Shown: positions 1-9,314, counted from the stretch's first letter. The stretch is DNA of 64,000 bases from CAYFZO01 sp965211995 (GCA_965211995.1 OZ243040.1:124001-188000); one strand, 5' to 3'. Notes: generated by a model not told the origin, from the letters alone. Translations and numbers: made by a program.

Positions 1-294
1 GGCGTCGCGCCGGCGGGCGTCGGCGAGATGCTGGAGACGGCCGCGGTGCTGCCGGGGCTTAAAGTGCGGGGGCTGATGGCGATTCCCGCGCCCGCAGGAA
101 GTGATCGTCAGCGACGGGCTTTTGCGGCGGTGAAGCATATTTTTGATGCATATTCCGGGGCGTATGCACTGGACACCTTGTCACTGGGAATGAGCGGAGA
201 TTTCGAGGCGGCGATCGCCGAGGGCGCGACGCTGGTCCGGCTGGGCACGGCCGTATTCGGCGCGCGCGCGCAACCCGCGAAACGCGGGATATAA
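1..294 (+). CDS. yggS: YggS/PROSC-family PLP homeostasis protein (C-terminal part)
   Basis: This is the C-terminal 97 codons of a gene that begins before the window. The family binds pyridoxal 5'-phosphate without known catalysis and keeps cytosolic PLP and amino/keto-acid pools in balance. The sequence shows the family strands GLKVRGLMAIP and, near the end, LSLGMSGDFEAAIAEGATLV, where Gly-Met-Ser belongs to the phosphate-binding end of the alanine-racemase-like barrel, followed by RLGTAVFG. The reading frame is open from base 1 and ends at TAA. In many gammaproteobacteria yggS sits beside pilT and proC; here it is followed by glycan genes on the same strand. Confidence 0.9.
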   Translation, partial: GVAPAGVGEMLETAAVLPGLKVRGLMAIPAPAGSDRQRRAFAAVKHIFDAYSGAYALDTLSLGMSGDFEAAIAEGATLVRLGTAVFGARAQPAKRGI

Positions 295-402
295 TGTGCC
301 GCTTTTCGGCGCCCCGTGCGCTCAGGCGCCGCCGGGAGCGGGCCTGCGCCCGGCCAAAGACGCAAACAGCGCAAGGGTTTCGGCGGTCGGGGACAGCATA
401 AA

Positions 403-1488
403 ATGAGAGTTTTCATCATGGACACGTGGGCTTATCCGTACCGGCTGCCCGTTTTTGAACAACTGCATAAGCAAGTGGAAGTCGAGGTTTTTTTCAGCCG
501 CCCGAAACCTTTTGACCACCTGGACGACGTGGCTTTGGAGGATTGCTCTTTCGAGTGCCGTTCCGGCAATTGGCTGTTTGCCCTGATGCCGCTGCACTTG
601 TTGTGGAGGAAATACGACGTCTATATGGTCGGTCAAATTGGCGTGCAATCCGTCACCGGGGCGTTTTTTACGCTGTTGGTGTCGGGTTTGCGCAACAAAC
701 CCCTGGTTCTGTGGACCGACTATATCGAGACGCAATACTACGCCAGGACCAAGCGGGTCAAAAAATTCATCGGCGATTGCGTAAGGGGAAATTTTATTAA
801 GCGTTGCGCGGCGGCCATGGGCTTCGGCGCGTACACCGAAAACTACCTGAGAAAAATGGGGGGCGAGCGGCTGCCGGTCTTTAACGTGGTGCAGGTGGTG
901 CCTGAGGTCTGCAATAAGGACGTCGCGACCGTCGGCAAAGCGGCGGCATACGGGGATAAAGCGGTTATTCTTTATCTCGGTTATCTGAGAAAAGGAAAAG
1001 GGGCGGATTTTTTGATAAGGGTTTTCAAGGACATGGGGCGAACCGACGCGGTGCTGGTGATCGCCGGCAGCGGCGAGGAGGAGCGCCGGTTAAGGCGTTT
1101 GGCGGGCGCTTCCGGGTGCGTCCGGTTTGCCGGTCATGTCGAAGGCGAAGAAAAGGCAAAATGCTATGCGCAAGCCGACGTGTTCGTTATGCCCACCGAA
1201 CACGATCCGTGGGGGTTGGTCGTCAATGAAGCGATGTATTACGGGCTGCCGATCGTCGTTACCGACGCGGCGGGCGCGTCGGAATTGGTGACCGATAACG
1301 GCATCGTCGTCGAGTCCGGGAACGGCGATGCGCTGAAAAAGGCGCTGACCCGCCTGCTGGAGGATCGGGGGCTCAGGCGGGAAATGGGAGAAAGATCCAA
1401 AATCCGCATTGGAAAATACGGCGTCGAATATGCGGCCGACTCATTCATGCGGGTAATACGCCGCGTGAGCGGCACCGGCGCCGGCTGA
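403..1488 (+). CDS. Glycosyltransferase family 4 (GT-B fold)
   Basis: A 361-residue retaining glycosyltransferase, probably transferring a sugar from a nucleotide donor to a surface glycan on the cytoplasmic face. I chose the ATG at 403 because the protein then begins MRVFIMDTWAYPYRLPVFEQL, a typical GT4 first strand; an upstream in-frame extension to 316 looks non-coding. The C-terminal Rossmann domain has the donor-site stretch LGYLRKGKGADFL near residue 190 and EHDPWGLVVNEAM near 270, a D-x7-E form of the usual E-x7-E motif. It lies 13 bp before the carbamoyltransferase, so the two are probably co-transcribed. Acceptor and donor cannot be read from sequence. Confidence 0.85.
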   Translation: MRVFIMDTWAYPYRLPVFEQLHKQVEVEVFFSRPKPFDHLDDVALEDCSFECRSGNWLFALMPLHLLWRKYDVYMVGQIGVQSVTGAFFTLLVSGLRNKPLVLWTDYIETQYYARTKRVKKFIGDCVRGNFIKRCAAAMGFGAYTENYLRKMGGERLPVFNVVQVVPEVCNKDVATVGKAAAYGDKAVILYLGYLRKGKGADFLIRVFKDMGRTDAVLVIAGSGEEERRLRRLAGASGCVRFAGHVEGEEKAKCYAQADVFVMPTEHDPWGLVVNEAMYYGLPIVVTDAAGASELVTDNGIVVESGNGDALKKALTRLLEDRGLRREMGERSKIRIGKYGVEYAADSFMRVIRRVSGTGAG

Positions 1489-1501
1489 TTCGAGTTCCGC
1501 G

Positions 1502-3220
1502 ATGATCACTCTGGGCATACACGACGGGCACAACGCGGCGGCTTGTCTGATCAAAGACGGGAAAATTCTGGCGTGCATTCCGGAAGAGCGGCTGAACCGG
1601 GAGAAAAATTATTGCGGGATTCCCGCGCACGCGATGCGCGCATGTTTGGAGGTCGGCGGCGTGAGTCCGCAAGAGGTCGCCGCGGTCGGCGTCGCCGGTC
1701 TGATTCCTCCGGTTTACAGCCTGCGGGCGATCACGAGCCCCGCAGGGTTCAGGGGAATGTACAGCCGTGTGTCTCCGCTGCTGCCGAAGTCTTTTCTGCG
1801 TTCGAGCAAATGCATCAAGCCGGCGGTGTCCGTGCTGTCGCAATTAAGAGACCGGAAGGGGATGCGCAAAGCGGTCGCGGCGGCGGGGATCAAGGCCGGC
1901 GTGGCCTTTTACGATCATCACACCCTGCACGCTTTGAGCGCCTACGGGTGCTCGCCTTATTACCATAAAGACGAAGCAGTGCTGGTGTTGTCCTGCGACG
2001 GCGCCGGCGACGCGGTCTGCGCCACCGTCAATATCGGCAAGCGGGGGCGCCTGAGGCGCCTGCATACCGTCAGCCATTTCAATTCCCTGGGCGAGTTGTA
2101 CGCAAGAACCACGCAGTTTCTCGGCATGAACCCGACCTCGGATGAATATAAAGTGATGGGGCTCGCGGCGTACGCCAACCCCGGGTACGCCCGCCCGGCT
2201 TACGCCAAGATAAAGGGCTGCATAGAAGTCGAGAAAAACGGGTTGGGCCTCAGGAACAATACCACGTTCACCAAGTGGCGGTATCTGAAGTTTCTGAGAG
2301 ACACTTTTGAAGGCGACCGCTTTGACTGCGTGGCGTACGCGGTGCAGCGTCTGACCGAAACGACTTTGGCGGCCTGGGTCGCCAATGCCGTTCGCAGAAC
2401 CGGGGTGAAACGGGTTGTTCTGTCCGGCGGGATCTTCATGAACGTGAAAGCCAATCACATTATTCTGTCCCTGCCGGAAGTCGAGGAACTGTGGGTGCTG
2501 CCCAGTTGCTCCGATGATTCTCTGGCGATCGGCGCCGCGATGCGCGCGGGCATGGCGCACGGATGCAGCGAGTTTGCACCCCTCAAAGACTTGTATCTCG
2601 GACCCGAGTACGGTGCGCGCGAGATCGAGGCGGCGCTGGCGGCGTGTGGCGAGCCGTTCGCGGTGGAGAAAATGGAGGATATCGAGGCGAAAGTGGGCGG
2701 AGAGCTTGCGCGTGGCAAGATCATCGGGCGGTTTGTCGGGCGCATGGAGTGGGGTGCGCGCGCCCTGGGCAACCGCTCTATTCTCGCCGACCCGCGGGAT
2801 ATGCGTTCAATCAGCAGGATCAACCAGGCCATTAAGAAAAGAGAATTCTGGATGCCTTATTGCCCCAGCATATTGCAGGAAAGAGCCGGCGATTATTTCA
2901 GGGCGGACAAGGGATACCAGGCCCACTACATGTCGATGGCGTTTCCCGCGTCGGCCAGGGCGCGGGATGACGTTCCGGCCTGTATGCATGCTTACGACCA
3001 CACGCTCAGACCGCAAACGGTCGTGCGGGACTGGAATCCGCGGTACCATCGTCTCATCCGCGCGTTTGAGGAAGAAACCGGCGTTGGCGCGGTGTTGAAC
3101 ACCTCTTTCAACCTCACCGGTTATCCGATCGTATGCTCTCCCGAAGACGCGCTCGGCGTATTCATTCGCTCCGATCTCGACGCGGTCGCGCTCGAAAATT
3201 TTTATGTGGCAAAAAAATAG
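1502..3220 (+). CDS. NodU/CmcH-family O-carbamoyltransferase
   Basis: A 572-residue carbamoyltransferase of the NodU/CmcH/TobZ type, which transfers carbamoyl from carbamoyl phosphate by way of carbamoyl-AMP to a hydroxyl of a sugar or natural product. The N-terminal Kae1-like domain shows HDGHNAAACLIKDGKI, metal-binding DHHTLHAL, LSCDGAGDAV and VVLSGGIFMNVKAN. The C-terminal YrdC-like adenylation half shows MEWGARALGNRSILADPRD and VLNTSFNLTGYPIVCSPEDA. Length is normal for the family. Flanking GT4 and GT2 genes suggest that it decorates a surface polysaccharide or glycolipid, but the acceptor is unknown. The ATG at 1502 gives the conserved start MITLGIHDGHN. Confidence 0.93.
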   Translation: MITLGIHDGHNAAACLIKDGKILACIPEERLNREKNYCGIPAHAMRACLEVGGVSPQEVAAVGVAGLIPPVYSLRAITSPAGFRGMYSRVSPLLPKSFLRSSKCIKPAVSVLSQLRDRKGMRKAVAAAGIKAGVAFYDHHTLHALSAYGCSPYYHKDEAVLVLSCDGAGDAVCATVNIGKRGRLRRLHTVSHFNSLGELYARTTQFLGMNPTSDEYKVMGLAAYANPGYARPAYAKIKGCIEVEKNGLGLRNNTTFTKWRYLKFLRDTFEGDRFDCVAYAVQRLTETTLAAWVANAVRRTGVKRVVLSGGIFMNVKANHIILSLPEVEELWVLPSCSDDSLAIGAAMRAGMAHGCSEFAPLKDLYLGPEYGAREIEAALAACGEPFAVEKMEDIEAKVGGELARGKIIGRFVGRMEWGARALGNRSILADPRDMRSISRINQAIKKREFWMPYCPSILQERAGDYFRADKGYQAHYMSMAFPASARARDDVPACMHAYDHTLRPQTVVRDWNPRYHRLIRAFEEETGVGAVLNTSFNLTGYPIVCSPEDALGVFIRSDLDAVALENFYVAKK

Positions 3221-3273
3221 CGCGTTCCCCGCAGCGGGGAACTTTATGCACGGCGGCGCGAAGCGGAAGTGCG

Positions 3274-4227
3274 ATGTTTAGCGTGATCGTGCCGACCTGG
3301 AACCGGCGGGAGGATCTGGCCGCGGCGGTGGACTCGGTTTTCAGGCAGCAAGGAGCCGAGTTTGAAGTCATCGTCGTGGATAACGGCTCGCGCGACGGCA
3401 CGCAAGAGTATTGCCGGGAACTGGCCGGGCGCGATGCGCGTTTCAGATACTTCCGGTTCGATGAAAACCGGGGAATTACGGCCGCCGAGAACAAGGGGCT
3501 GTCCGCGGCGAAGGGGGACATTATTTTTTGTCTTGACGACGATGAATTGATCGAGGGCGACGATCTATTCCGCAAAGTCGAACGCCTGGAGCAAGAGCGG
3601 GACTGGGACCTTCTCAATATCGGCATAACCAACATTCACACGGGGCGGTGGGAGCATTTCATTTTTTCTCAGTCTAAGGCAAGCAATCTGCATCGAAGTT
3701 TTTACGTGAACAGTTTTGGCAACGGCACGGTGTTCATCAAAAGAAAAGTGATCGCTAAGATCGGTCTTTTTGAAGAAGTCTATTTTCGACAGGCGCACGA
3801 AAACGAATACGCGCTGCGGGCCGTTTTGAGCGGCTTCAATATCCTGTATTACCCGGCGTTGGTGTTACGGCACAAAGTCAATCCGTTCCGTCCCGGCAAC
3901 CGCGAAGTTTCCTACTATATGCTGCGTAATACGCTGCTGAAGAATTACAAGTACTTCGAAGGCGGGCGTTTATTGCTGCTGCAGGCGTGGCAATTGGCGC
4001 AGTTTTTCCTGCGTATGCTCGCGGGGAAGATCACGCCGCGCCTGCTGATCAAGGCACTCAGGGATTACGCCGCGTTGAAAAAGAACGCGCCGCGCCTGCT
4101 CGGCTACGACCCTGCCGCGATGGAAAGGTATTTTTTTGTGTCGCGCAAAGTCGCGACGACGCCTGAGGGCATTGGTCGGTTGAGTTTTTTTCAGTACTAC
4201 GTGCGGGGGATCTCCCGTTTTTTTTGA
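3274..4227 (+). CDS. Glycosyltransferase family 2
   Basis: A 317-residue inverting GT-A glycosyltransferase. The ATG at 3274 gives the standard beginning MFSVIVPTWNRREDLAAAVD; an upstream in-frame extension to 3133 overlaps the carbamoyltransferase and is rejected. Nucleotide-sugar binding residues include VDNGSRDGT and the DDDE cluster in IIFCLDDDELIEGDD near residue 85. No membrane helix is obvious, so it is probably cytosolic or peripheral. It is the last gene of the GT4-carbamoyltransferase-GT2 set, 53 bp after the previous stop. The product probably belongs to the same surface-glycan pathway. Confidence 0.88.
   Translation: MFSVIVPTWNRREDLAAAVDSVFRQQGAEFEVIVVDNGSRDGTQEYCRELAGRDARFRYFRFDENRGITAAENKGLSAAKGDIIFCLDDDELIEGDDLFRKVERLEQERDWDLLNIGITNIHTGRWEHFIFSQSKASNLHRSFYVNSFGNGTVFIKRKVIAKIGLFEEVYFRQAHENEYALRAVLSGFNILYYPALVLRHKVNPFRPGNREVSYYMLRNTLLKNYKYFEGGRLLLLQAWQLAQFFLRMLAGKITPRLLIKALRDYAALKKNAPRLLGYDPAAMERYFFVSRKVATTPEGIGRLSFFQYYVRGISRFF
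4204..4225 (+). terminator. Possible intrinsic terminator at the end of the glycan gene set
   Basis: A short hairpin (CGGGG, loop, TCCCG) is followed directly by eight T residues. It overlaps the last codons and stop of the GT2 gene. The five-pair stem, one pair being a wobble, makes it weak, but the T tract is convincing. Confidence 0.4.
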
Positions 4228-4960
4228 TCCGATCGTTCACTACAACGGGGCGGGCGGGGCGCCGTCAGCGCCGTGCGCCGGGATCGCAGCGTTGTCGACT
4301 CCGCTGCGGCGAGGCTGATTTGTGCGGAGACGCCCCGTGCGATATTGCAGGGTTGTACTGATGCGGACCGGAACTGCCGGTGTGGAGGCTCAGTTTGCGG
4401 GCGCCGCGCCTGAGGATCGCGCCGGCGGCGTATGCAATTTCGTCTCTATGCCGCAGGCGCCGGCACGGGCTGCGCACGGGGGGCGCGCCGCGGTGGCGGG
4501 GGGTTCCTTTTAAGGTGCTGAAACCTATTCACGCCGTTCGTGCAGGCGGCGCCTTTGACATAAAGCCCGGCCGCCGCCGCCGAGGCCGGCGGCACGGCCG
4601 GCGTGATGATCGGCCGGGCCTCAACGGCCGCGGGAATGGAGCCCGGTCATCGCACCATGAAGGGCACCCGGATGCCGCCCGCACAAGGCGTGTGCTGATG
4701 CCCCGCAGTGCGCCGTTATCGGCACATGCCCGGGGGATCGTCAATGAGGGATAACGATTACGCTGGCCCCGCCGGTGCGGCGTTGCGGTTTCTGCGCGAG
4801 GCCGAGGCCCGGAGTTGCCGCGACCGTGGCGGGGTTGCGGCGAAGAGCCGGTGCGAATGTGCACGGCCGGGACACAGCCGCGCTCAGGCCGCCCGCCGCT
4901 CGTGGAATCGTCCGGTCTTTTATTACGTGATTACGGCAGCGGCGCTGCAACGGCGCGTGA
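4228..4960. other. 733-bp gap with no recognisable gene
   Basis: Between the GT2 gene and the tRNA lies GC-rich sequence with overlapping open frames on both strands, the expectation for random high-GC DNA. None of the translations has a recognisable domain, start context or hydrophobic segment. It may be remnant DNA. I see no promoter or RNA gene in it that I could defend. Confidence 0.5.
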
Positions 4961-5034
4961 TGGGCCCGGCAGGATTCGAACCTGCGACCAAAGGATTATG
5001 AGTCCCCTGCTCTGACCGGCTGAGCTACAGGCCC
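4961..5034 (-). tRNA. tRNA with CAU anticodon (elongator Met, or Ile2 read as k2C)
   Basis: The reverse strand folds as a full cloverleaf of 74 nt. The acceptor stem GGGCCUG pairs with CGGGCCC and the discriminator is A. The D stem is GCUC/GAGC, the anticodon loop is CUCAUAA, and the T arm is GCAGG-UUCGAAU-CCUGC. CCA is not encoded, since TCA follows position 73. A CAU anticodon can be initiator Met, elongator Met or lysidine-modified Ile2. The paired first base excludes a typical initiator. The body, with the UGGUCGC variable region, looks more like Ile2 or elongator Met. It lies just downstream of rpoD on the same strand. Confidence 0.9.
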
Positions 5035-5056
5035 GCGTCCCCTGGCCTTCACGGCG

Positions 5057-6862
5057 TCAAGCGCCATCGAGAAACCCTTTGAGTTTTTCCGATCGCGAAG
5101 GGTGTTTCAGTTTGCGCAGCGCTTTGGCTTCTATTTGACGGATCCGTTCGCGCGTGACGTCAAACTGTTTGCCGACCTCTTCGAGGGTATGGTCGGTGTT
5201 CATATCGATCCCGAATCTCATGCGCAGAACTTTCGCCTCGCGCGGGGTCAGGGACGAAAGCAGTTTGCCCATGGTTTCCTTGAGATTTTCGGAGAGGGTC
5301 GCCTCGTCCGGCGCGGCCGTCGCTTCGTCTTCTATGAAGTCGCCCAGGTGAGAGTCTTCGTCGTCGCCGATCGGCGTTTCCATCGACACCGGCTCTTTCG
5401 CGACTTTCATCACTTTGCGGACCTTTTCTTCGGGTATTCCCATGCGTTGGGCCAGTTGTTCCGGTTTCGGGTCGCGCCCCATTTCCTGCACCAGTTGTCC
5501 CGAAATGCGGTTCAGTTTGTGAATCGTTTCTATCATGTGCACCGGAATGCGGATCGTGCGCGCCTGATCCGCGATCGAGCGGGTGATCGCTTGGCGGATC
5601 CACCAAGTCGCGTAAGTCGAGAACTTGTACCCCCGCCGGTATTCAAATTTATCAACCGCCTTCATCAGGCCGATGTTGCCCTCCTGAATGAGATCCAAAA
5701 ATTGCAAGCCGCGGTTGGTGTATTTCTTCGCGATCGAGATCACCAGTCTGAGGTTGGCTTCGACCATTTCCTTTTTGGCCCTTCCCGCTTTGGCCTCCCC
5801 GGTGGAGATCAGCCGCCTGATATTCTTGATCTCGCGGAGCGGCAACTCGGCTTCTTCTTCGATTGCTTTGAGTTGTCCCCGGGCGCGCATGATCGCCGGT
5901 TTGTGAGACTTCAGTTTGGGGGCGTATTTGGCGCGCGGCGCCGTATGTTTTCTCCACCATTTCGGGTCGGTGCCGTTCTCGCTGAAAGTCGCGATAAACA
6001 ACTTGCGCGGCATGCCGCACCGGTTGACGCAGAGGTTCATCAGCACGCGCTCGTGCCCGCGTATTTTGGTGAAAGTGCTTTTCAATTTCATGATCAGCCG
6101 GTCGGTCATCGCCGGCGGCAACTTGAATTCCATGAACGCGTCGGCGGTTTTTTCCCGCGCGCGGTCGTAGTCGCCCTCGCTGTCGCACGCCATGGTTTTG
6201 CCGCGGTTATACAGGCGCTTCAGTTTGGTGAAATGCCGCGCGGCTTCTTGTGCCGTGATCTCTTTGTGTACGGTCGCCTTGTCGGTGTCGCCCGCCTTGA
6301 CGACCGGAGGCTTGGGAATAGTGAATTCCTTTTCCTGCTTGAACTTTTTAGGGTCGATAAAGTCGGTCACGATTTCGGTGAGTTTAAGTTCGCCCTGCTT
6401 GCAGGCCGCGTGAGCCGCGAGCAGTTCGGTGATCGCGGGCGGGTAGCGCCCCAAAGCGCGCAGCACTTCGTTCAGGCCGGCCTCGATGCGTCTGGCGATG
6501 CGTATTTCACCGCTCCTGTCGAGCAGGCTCACCGAGCCCATTTCCCGCATATACATTCTGACCGGGTCGGTGGTGCGACCGAGGTCGCTGCTCGCGCTCG
6601 CGAGCGCGGCCGCGGCCTCCTCCGCGTCCGTTTCATTGGTGACTTCGTTTTTTTGCAGCAGCAGGTCGTTGTCGTCCGGGGTTTTCTCATAGACGGTGAT
6701 ACCCATATCGTTGAGTATGCCGATGATGTCCTCTATTTGCTCGGGATCAACGATGTCCTGCGGCAGATGGTCGTTGACTTCGGCGTAGGTGAGGTAGCCC
6801 TGCTCGTTGCCTTTGGCGATCAGTTTTTTGATCTTCGACTGTTGTTGCTGTTCCGCGCGCAT
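5057..6862 (-). CDS. rpoD: RNA polymerase primary sigma factor RpoD (sigma-70)
   Basis: The housekeeping sigma factor, 601 residues, a normal length for proteobacterial RpoD. Region 1.1 is at the N terminus (KKLIAKGNEQGYLTYAEVND), region 1.2 at DPVRMYMREMGSVSLL, and a long non-conserved insert follows. Regions 2.1-2.4 include NLRLVISIAKKYTNRGLQF, DLIQEGNIGLMKAVDKFEY and YATWWIRQAITRSIADQART. Region 3 follows. Region 4.2 (VTRERIRQIEAKALRKLKHP) is the -35 binding helix-turn-helix. The gene lies downstream of dnaG as in the classic macromolecular synthesis operon, but a 71-bp satellite array fills much of the 736-bp space between them. rpsU is not upstream of dnaG here. Confidence 0.98.
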   Translation of the reverse strand: MRAEQQQQSKIKKLIAKGNEQGYLTYAEVNDHLPQDIVDPEQIEDIIGILNDMGITVYEKTPDDNDLLLQKNEVTNETDAEEAAAALASASSDLGRTTDPVRMYMREMGSVSLLDRSGEIRIARRIEAGLNEVLRALGRYPPAITELLAAHAACKQGELKLTEIVTDFIDPKKFKQEKEFTIPKPPVVKAGDTDKATVHKEITAQEAARHFTKLKRLYNRGKTMACDSEGDYDRAREKTADAFMEFKLPPAMTDRLIMKLKSTFTKIRGHERVLMNLCVNRCGMPRKLFIATFSENGTDPKWWRKHTAPRAKYAPKLKSHKPAIMRARGQLKAIEEEAELPLREIKNIRRLISTGEAKAGRAKKEMVEANLRLVISIAKKYTNRGLQFLDLIQEGNIGLMKAVDKFEYRRGYKFSTYATWWIRQAITRSIADQARTIRIPVHMIETIHKLNRISGQLVQEMGRDPKPEQLAQRMGIPEEKVRKVMKVAKEPVSMETPIGDDEDSHLGDFIEDEATAAPDEATLSENLKETMGKLLSSLTPREAKVLRMRFGIDMNTDHTLEEVGKQFDVTRERIRQIEAKALRKLKHPSRSEKLKGFLDGA

Positions 6863-6920
6863 GGTTCAATCTCAGGGTTCGTCGGTGCGGTAGTTCGCTT
6901 GCATAAGCCTAAACTAAGGG

Positions 6921-6929
6921 AGTGTAGCA
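6921..6929 (-). promoter_or_regulatory. Possible rpoD promoter -10 element
   Basis: On the minus strand TGCTACACT forms an extended -10 (TGn plus TACACT) about 59 bp before the rpoD start codon. No good -35 is seen at the matching distance, as can happen with extended -10 promoters. The assignment rests on motif match alone. Confidence 0.35.
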
Positions 6930-7171
6930 TACGCAGGCGGGCGCCCGCCGCCTTTTCCCGCCGCCGCCCCGTTTGCGCGGCGGTTTCAAGCCTGCGGTGC
7001 GGCATCCGTCCGCGGGGGGCCGACTGCCGGTTCGAAGTGCGGCCATAAGGAAGCGGAGCAGGCCGTTGAGGACCGTTTCACCTGCGAGGGGAAGTCGGCC
7101 GGGACGCGACCCGGTCGGCGGGGGGAAATACGAAAGACAACGCGGGCGGGCACCGGAGGACGACGGGTCAA

Positions 7172-7482
7172 CGCCGCACTTCAGACGTGCATCGGCAACC
7201 TGTGGCGGTGTCGTGCCATAGACGCTGTGCAGCGTGTCAGCGCCGCACTTCAGACGCCGCATCCGGCAATCTGTGGCCGTGTTCGTGCCATAGACGCTGT
7301 GCAGCGTGTCAGCGCCGCACTTCAGACGCCGCATCCGGCAACCTGTGGCGGTGTCGTGCCATAGACGCTGTGCAGCGTGTCAGCGCCGCACTTCAGACAC
7401 CGCATCCGGCAACTTGTGGCGGTGTCGTGCCATAGACGCTGTGCAGCGTGTCAGCGCCGCACTTCAGACGTGCATTCGGCGA
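7172..7482. repeat. 71-bp tandem satellite between dnaG and rpoD
   Basis: Four full units begin at 7172, 7241, 7313 and 7384 (69, 72, 71 and 71 bp), with a partial fifth unit from 7455. Each unit starts CGCCGCACTTCAGAC and ends GACGCTGTGCAGCGTGTCAG. The inner ACGCTG-TG-CAGCGT can form a small hairpin, so the array could give serial stem-loops in RNA or DNA. Units are nearly identical, pointing to recent amplification or homogenisation. There are no unique spacers, so this is not CRISPR. The stretch 6930-7171 before it holds no gene that I can recognise. Confidence 0.9.
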
Positions 7483-7598
7483 CCTCCCGCAACTCATTTT
7501 TGATCCGCGCTAAGCCGCGGATGTATCTTGCTTGCCGCGGTGCGGGCTTTTGAGGGGGTCCGGCGGCGAAAGGCGGGGGCGGGTGACGCGGCCGCGTT

Positions 7599-9314
7599 TC
7601 AGGATCTGCGGCTCAGGTAACCCTGCAGTTGGCTTTTTTCTTGTTCGTTCAGGGCCCGGGTCTTTGATTTTCTGACCAGGCTTGCAAACGCCTGCTCTTG
7701 CGACAAATTGTGCAGGTGTTCCATCACGTGCTTGAATTCGGCCGCCGCGTCCGGCGGCGGCGGCCAATGCAACAGGCTGATCAGTGATCGTTCGTGTTCG
7801 CTGTCGCGGTATTGCTCGAGCAGCGCGGCGGTCTTGATTTCCGGGCTGTGGCGGATGCGCGCGAGCATGTCCGCGAGCAGCGCGGCGCCGGGGCGGTCTA
7901 TTTTCCGGATCTCGTCGCTCGCCAACGCCTGCCGTTCGAGCGCGGGGTTCGACAACAGCAGCGCGACCGCGACGCGCACCGCCGAGTAGCGGGTTTTGTG
8001 CCTGCCCGCGATGCGGCGCGGCTGCGGCTTGCGCGTTGCGTGGGCGGCGAGCAGATGCCCGGTTTCGACGCCGGCCTTGTCGGCGAGTTCCGCGGTGATC
8101 AGGTCGCGGAAGGTTCCGCGCGGCAGCCCGGCCAGCATCGGGCGCGCGCGCTCGGCGAAAGTCGCACGTCCCTCGGGCAGCGCGAGGTCGAGTTCCCGGC
8201 ACAGGTGCTCGAACAGGAAAACCGACAGCGGCATTGCCGCGTCAACGGCTTTTTCCATCGCTTCTTTTCCGTGCGCGCCGACAAAACTGTCGGGGTCTTC
8301 GCCTTCGGGCAGGAACATGAAGTTGACGGCGCGCCCGTCGTGAAACAGCGCAAGCGCCTGTTCCAGCGCGCGCGCGGCGGCCGTGCGCCCCGCGAAATCC
8401 CCGTCAAAACAAAACACCAGTTGCCCGCACAGCCGGAATAATTGCCGCACGTGTTCGTGCGTCACCGCCGTCCCCAGCGTCGCGACCGCGTTGTTAACGC
8501 CGCGCGCGCGCAGGGACACGACGTCCATATAGCCCTCGACGACGAGGACCCGGTCGAGACGGCGGCTTTCTTTCAACTCATGCGTCCCGTACAGCGTGTT
8601 CCGCTTGTGGAACACTTCGGTTTCCGGGGAGTTCAGGTATTTCGGCTGCTCTTCGTCTTTGAGCACGCGCCCGCCGAAAGCGATCACGCGCCCGCGCCGG
8701 TCGCGGATCGGGAACATCAGGCGGTTGCGGAACTTGTCGTAGGTGTGTTCGGTGCCGGCTTTCTGTGCCAGCAGCCCCGCTTTGAGCAACGTGCGTTCGT
8801 TGTAGTCGCGCCCGAAACAGCGCTTGAGATTGTCGAAGCCGGCGGGCGCGTAACCCAAGCCGAAAACGGTCGCGGTGCTTGCGTCTATGCCGCGCTGCGC
8901 GAGGTACTCGGCGGCGGTCGGTATGCGCGCGAGATTTTTGCGGTAAAACTCAAACGCCGCGGCGAGCACCGCGAAGAGTTGCTGATGCTGCTTGTCGGCC
9001 GCCGGCGCGCCGCCGGCACGCGGCACTGCGACGCCCGCGAACTGGGCGAGCGTCTCGATTGCCTCGACGAAGTCCAACTTGCGGTAGTTCATCAGAAACT
9101 TGACGACCGAACCGCCCTCGTTGCAGCCGAAGCAGTAATAGAGTTGTTTGTGCGGGTTGACCGAGAACGACGGCGTTTTTTCTTCGTGGAAGGGGCAGCA
9201 CGCCATGTATTCCCGCCCTTTTTTCTGCAGCGGCACGAAGCGGCCGATGATCTCCACGACGTCGCTGTTCGCGATCAGTTCATCTACGAAACTGGAAGGG
9301 ATCCTGCCGGCCAT
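7599..9314 (-). CDS. dnaG: DNA primase DnaG
   Basis: A 571-residue primase that makes RNA primers at the replication fork and works with the DnaB helicase. The N-terminal CHC2 zinc-binding domain has Cys40, His43, Cys61 and Cys64 (CCPFHEEKT ... YYCFGC). The TOPRIM catalytic core contains VLVVEGYMDVVSL, with the catalytic Glu, and FCFDGDFAGRTAA, with the Asp-x-Asp metal site. The C-terminal DnaB-interacting part is present and ends near HLHNLSQEQAF. The gene starts with ATG at 9314, 23 bp downstream of the gltB stop, so read-through from gltB is possible. Confidence 0.97.
   Translation of the reverse strand: MAGRIPSSFVDELIANSDVVEIIGRFVPLQKKGREYMACCPFHEEKTPSFSVNPHKQLYYCFGCNEGGSVVKFLMNYRKLDFVEAIETLAQFAGVAVPRAGGAPAADKQHQQLFAVLAAAFEFYRKNLARIPTAAEYLAQRGIDASTATVFGLGYAPAGFDNLKRCFGRDYNERTLLKAGLLAQKAGTEHTYDKFRNRLMFPIRDRRGRVIAFGGRVLKDEEQPKYLNSPETEVFHKRNTLYGTHELKESRRLDRVLVVEGYMDVVSLRARGVNNAVATLGTAVTHEHVRQLFRLCGQLVFCFDGDFAGRTAAARALEQALALFHDGRAVNFMFLPEGEDPDSFVGAHGKEAMEKAVDAAMPLSVFLFEHLCRELDLALPEGRATFAERARPMLAGLPRGTFRDLITAELADKAGVETGHLLAAHATRKPQPRRIAGRHKTRYSAVRVAVALLLSNPALERQALASDEIRKIDRPGAALLADMLARIRHSPEIKTAALLEQYRDSEHERSLISLLHWPPPPDAAAEFKHVMEHLHNLSQEQAFASLVRKSKTRALNEQEKSQLQGYLSRRS

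Noticed and set aside
5102..7048. A 648-codon open frame opposite rpoD
   Set aside because: It is antisense to the full rpoD gene; the translation is rich in Arg/Phe/Val with no domain. High GC keeps the opposite strand open.
7172..7482. CRISPR array
   Set aside because: Repeats are directly adjacent 71-bp units without unique spacers, and no cas genes exist nearby. The same argument applies to 35807-36222.
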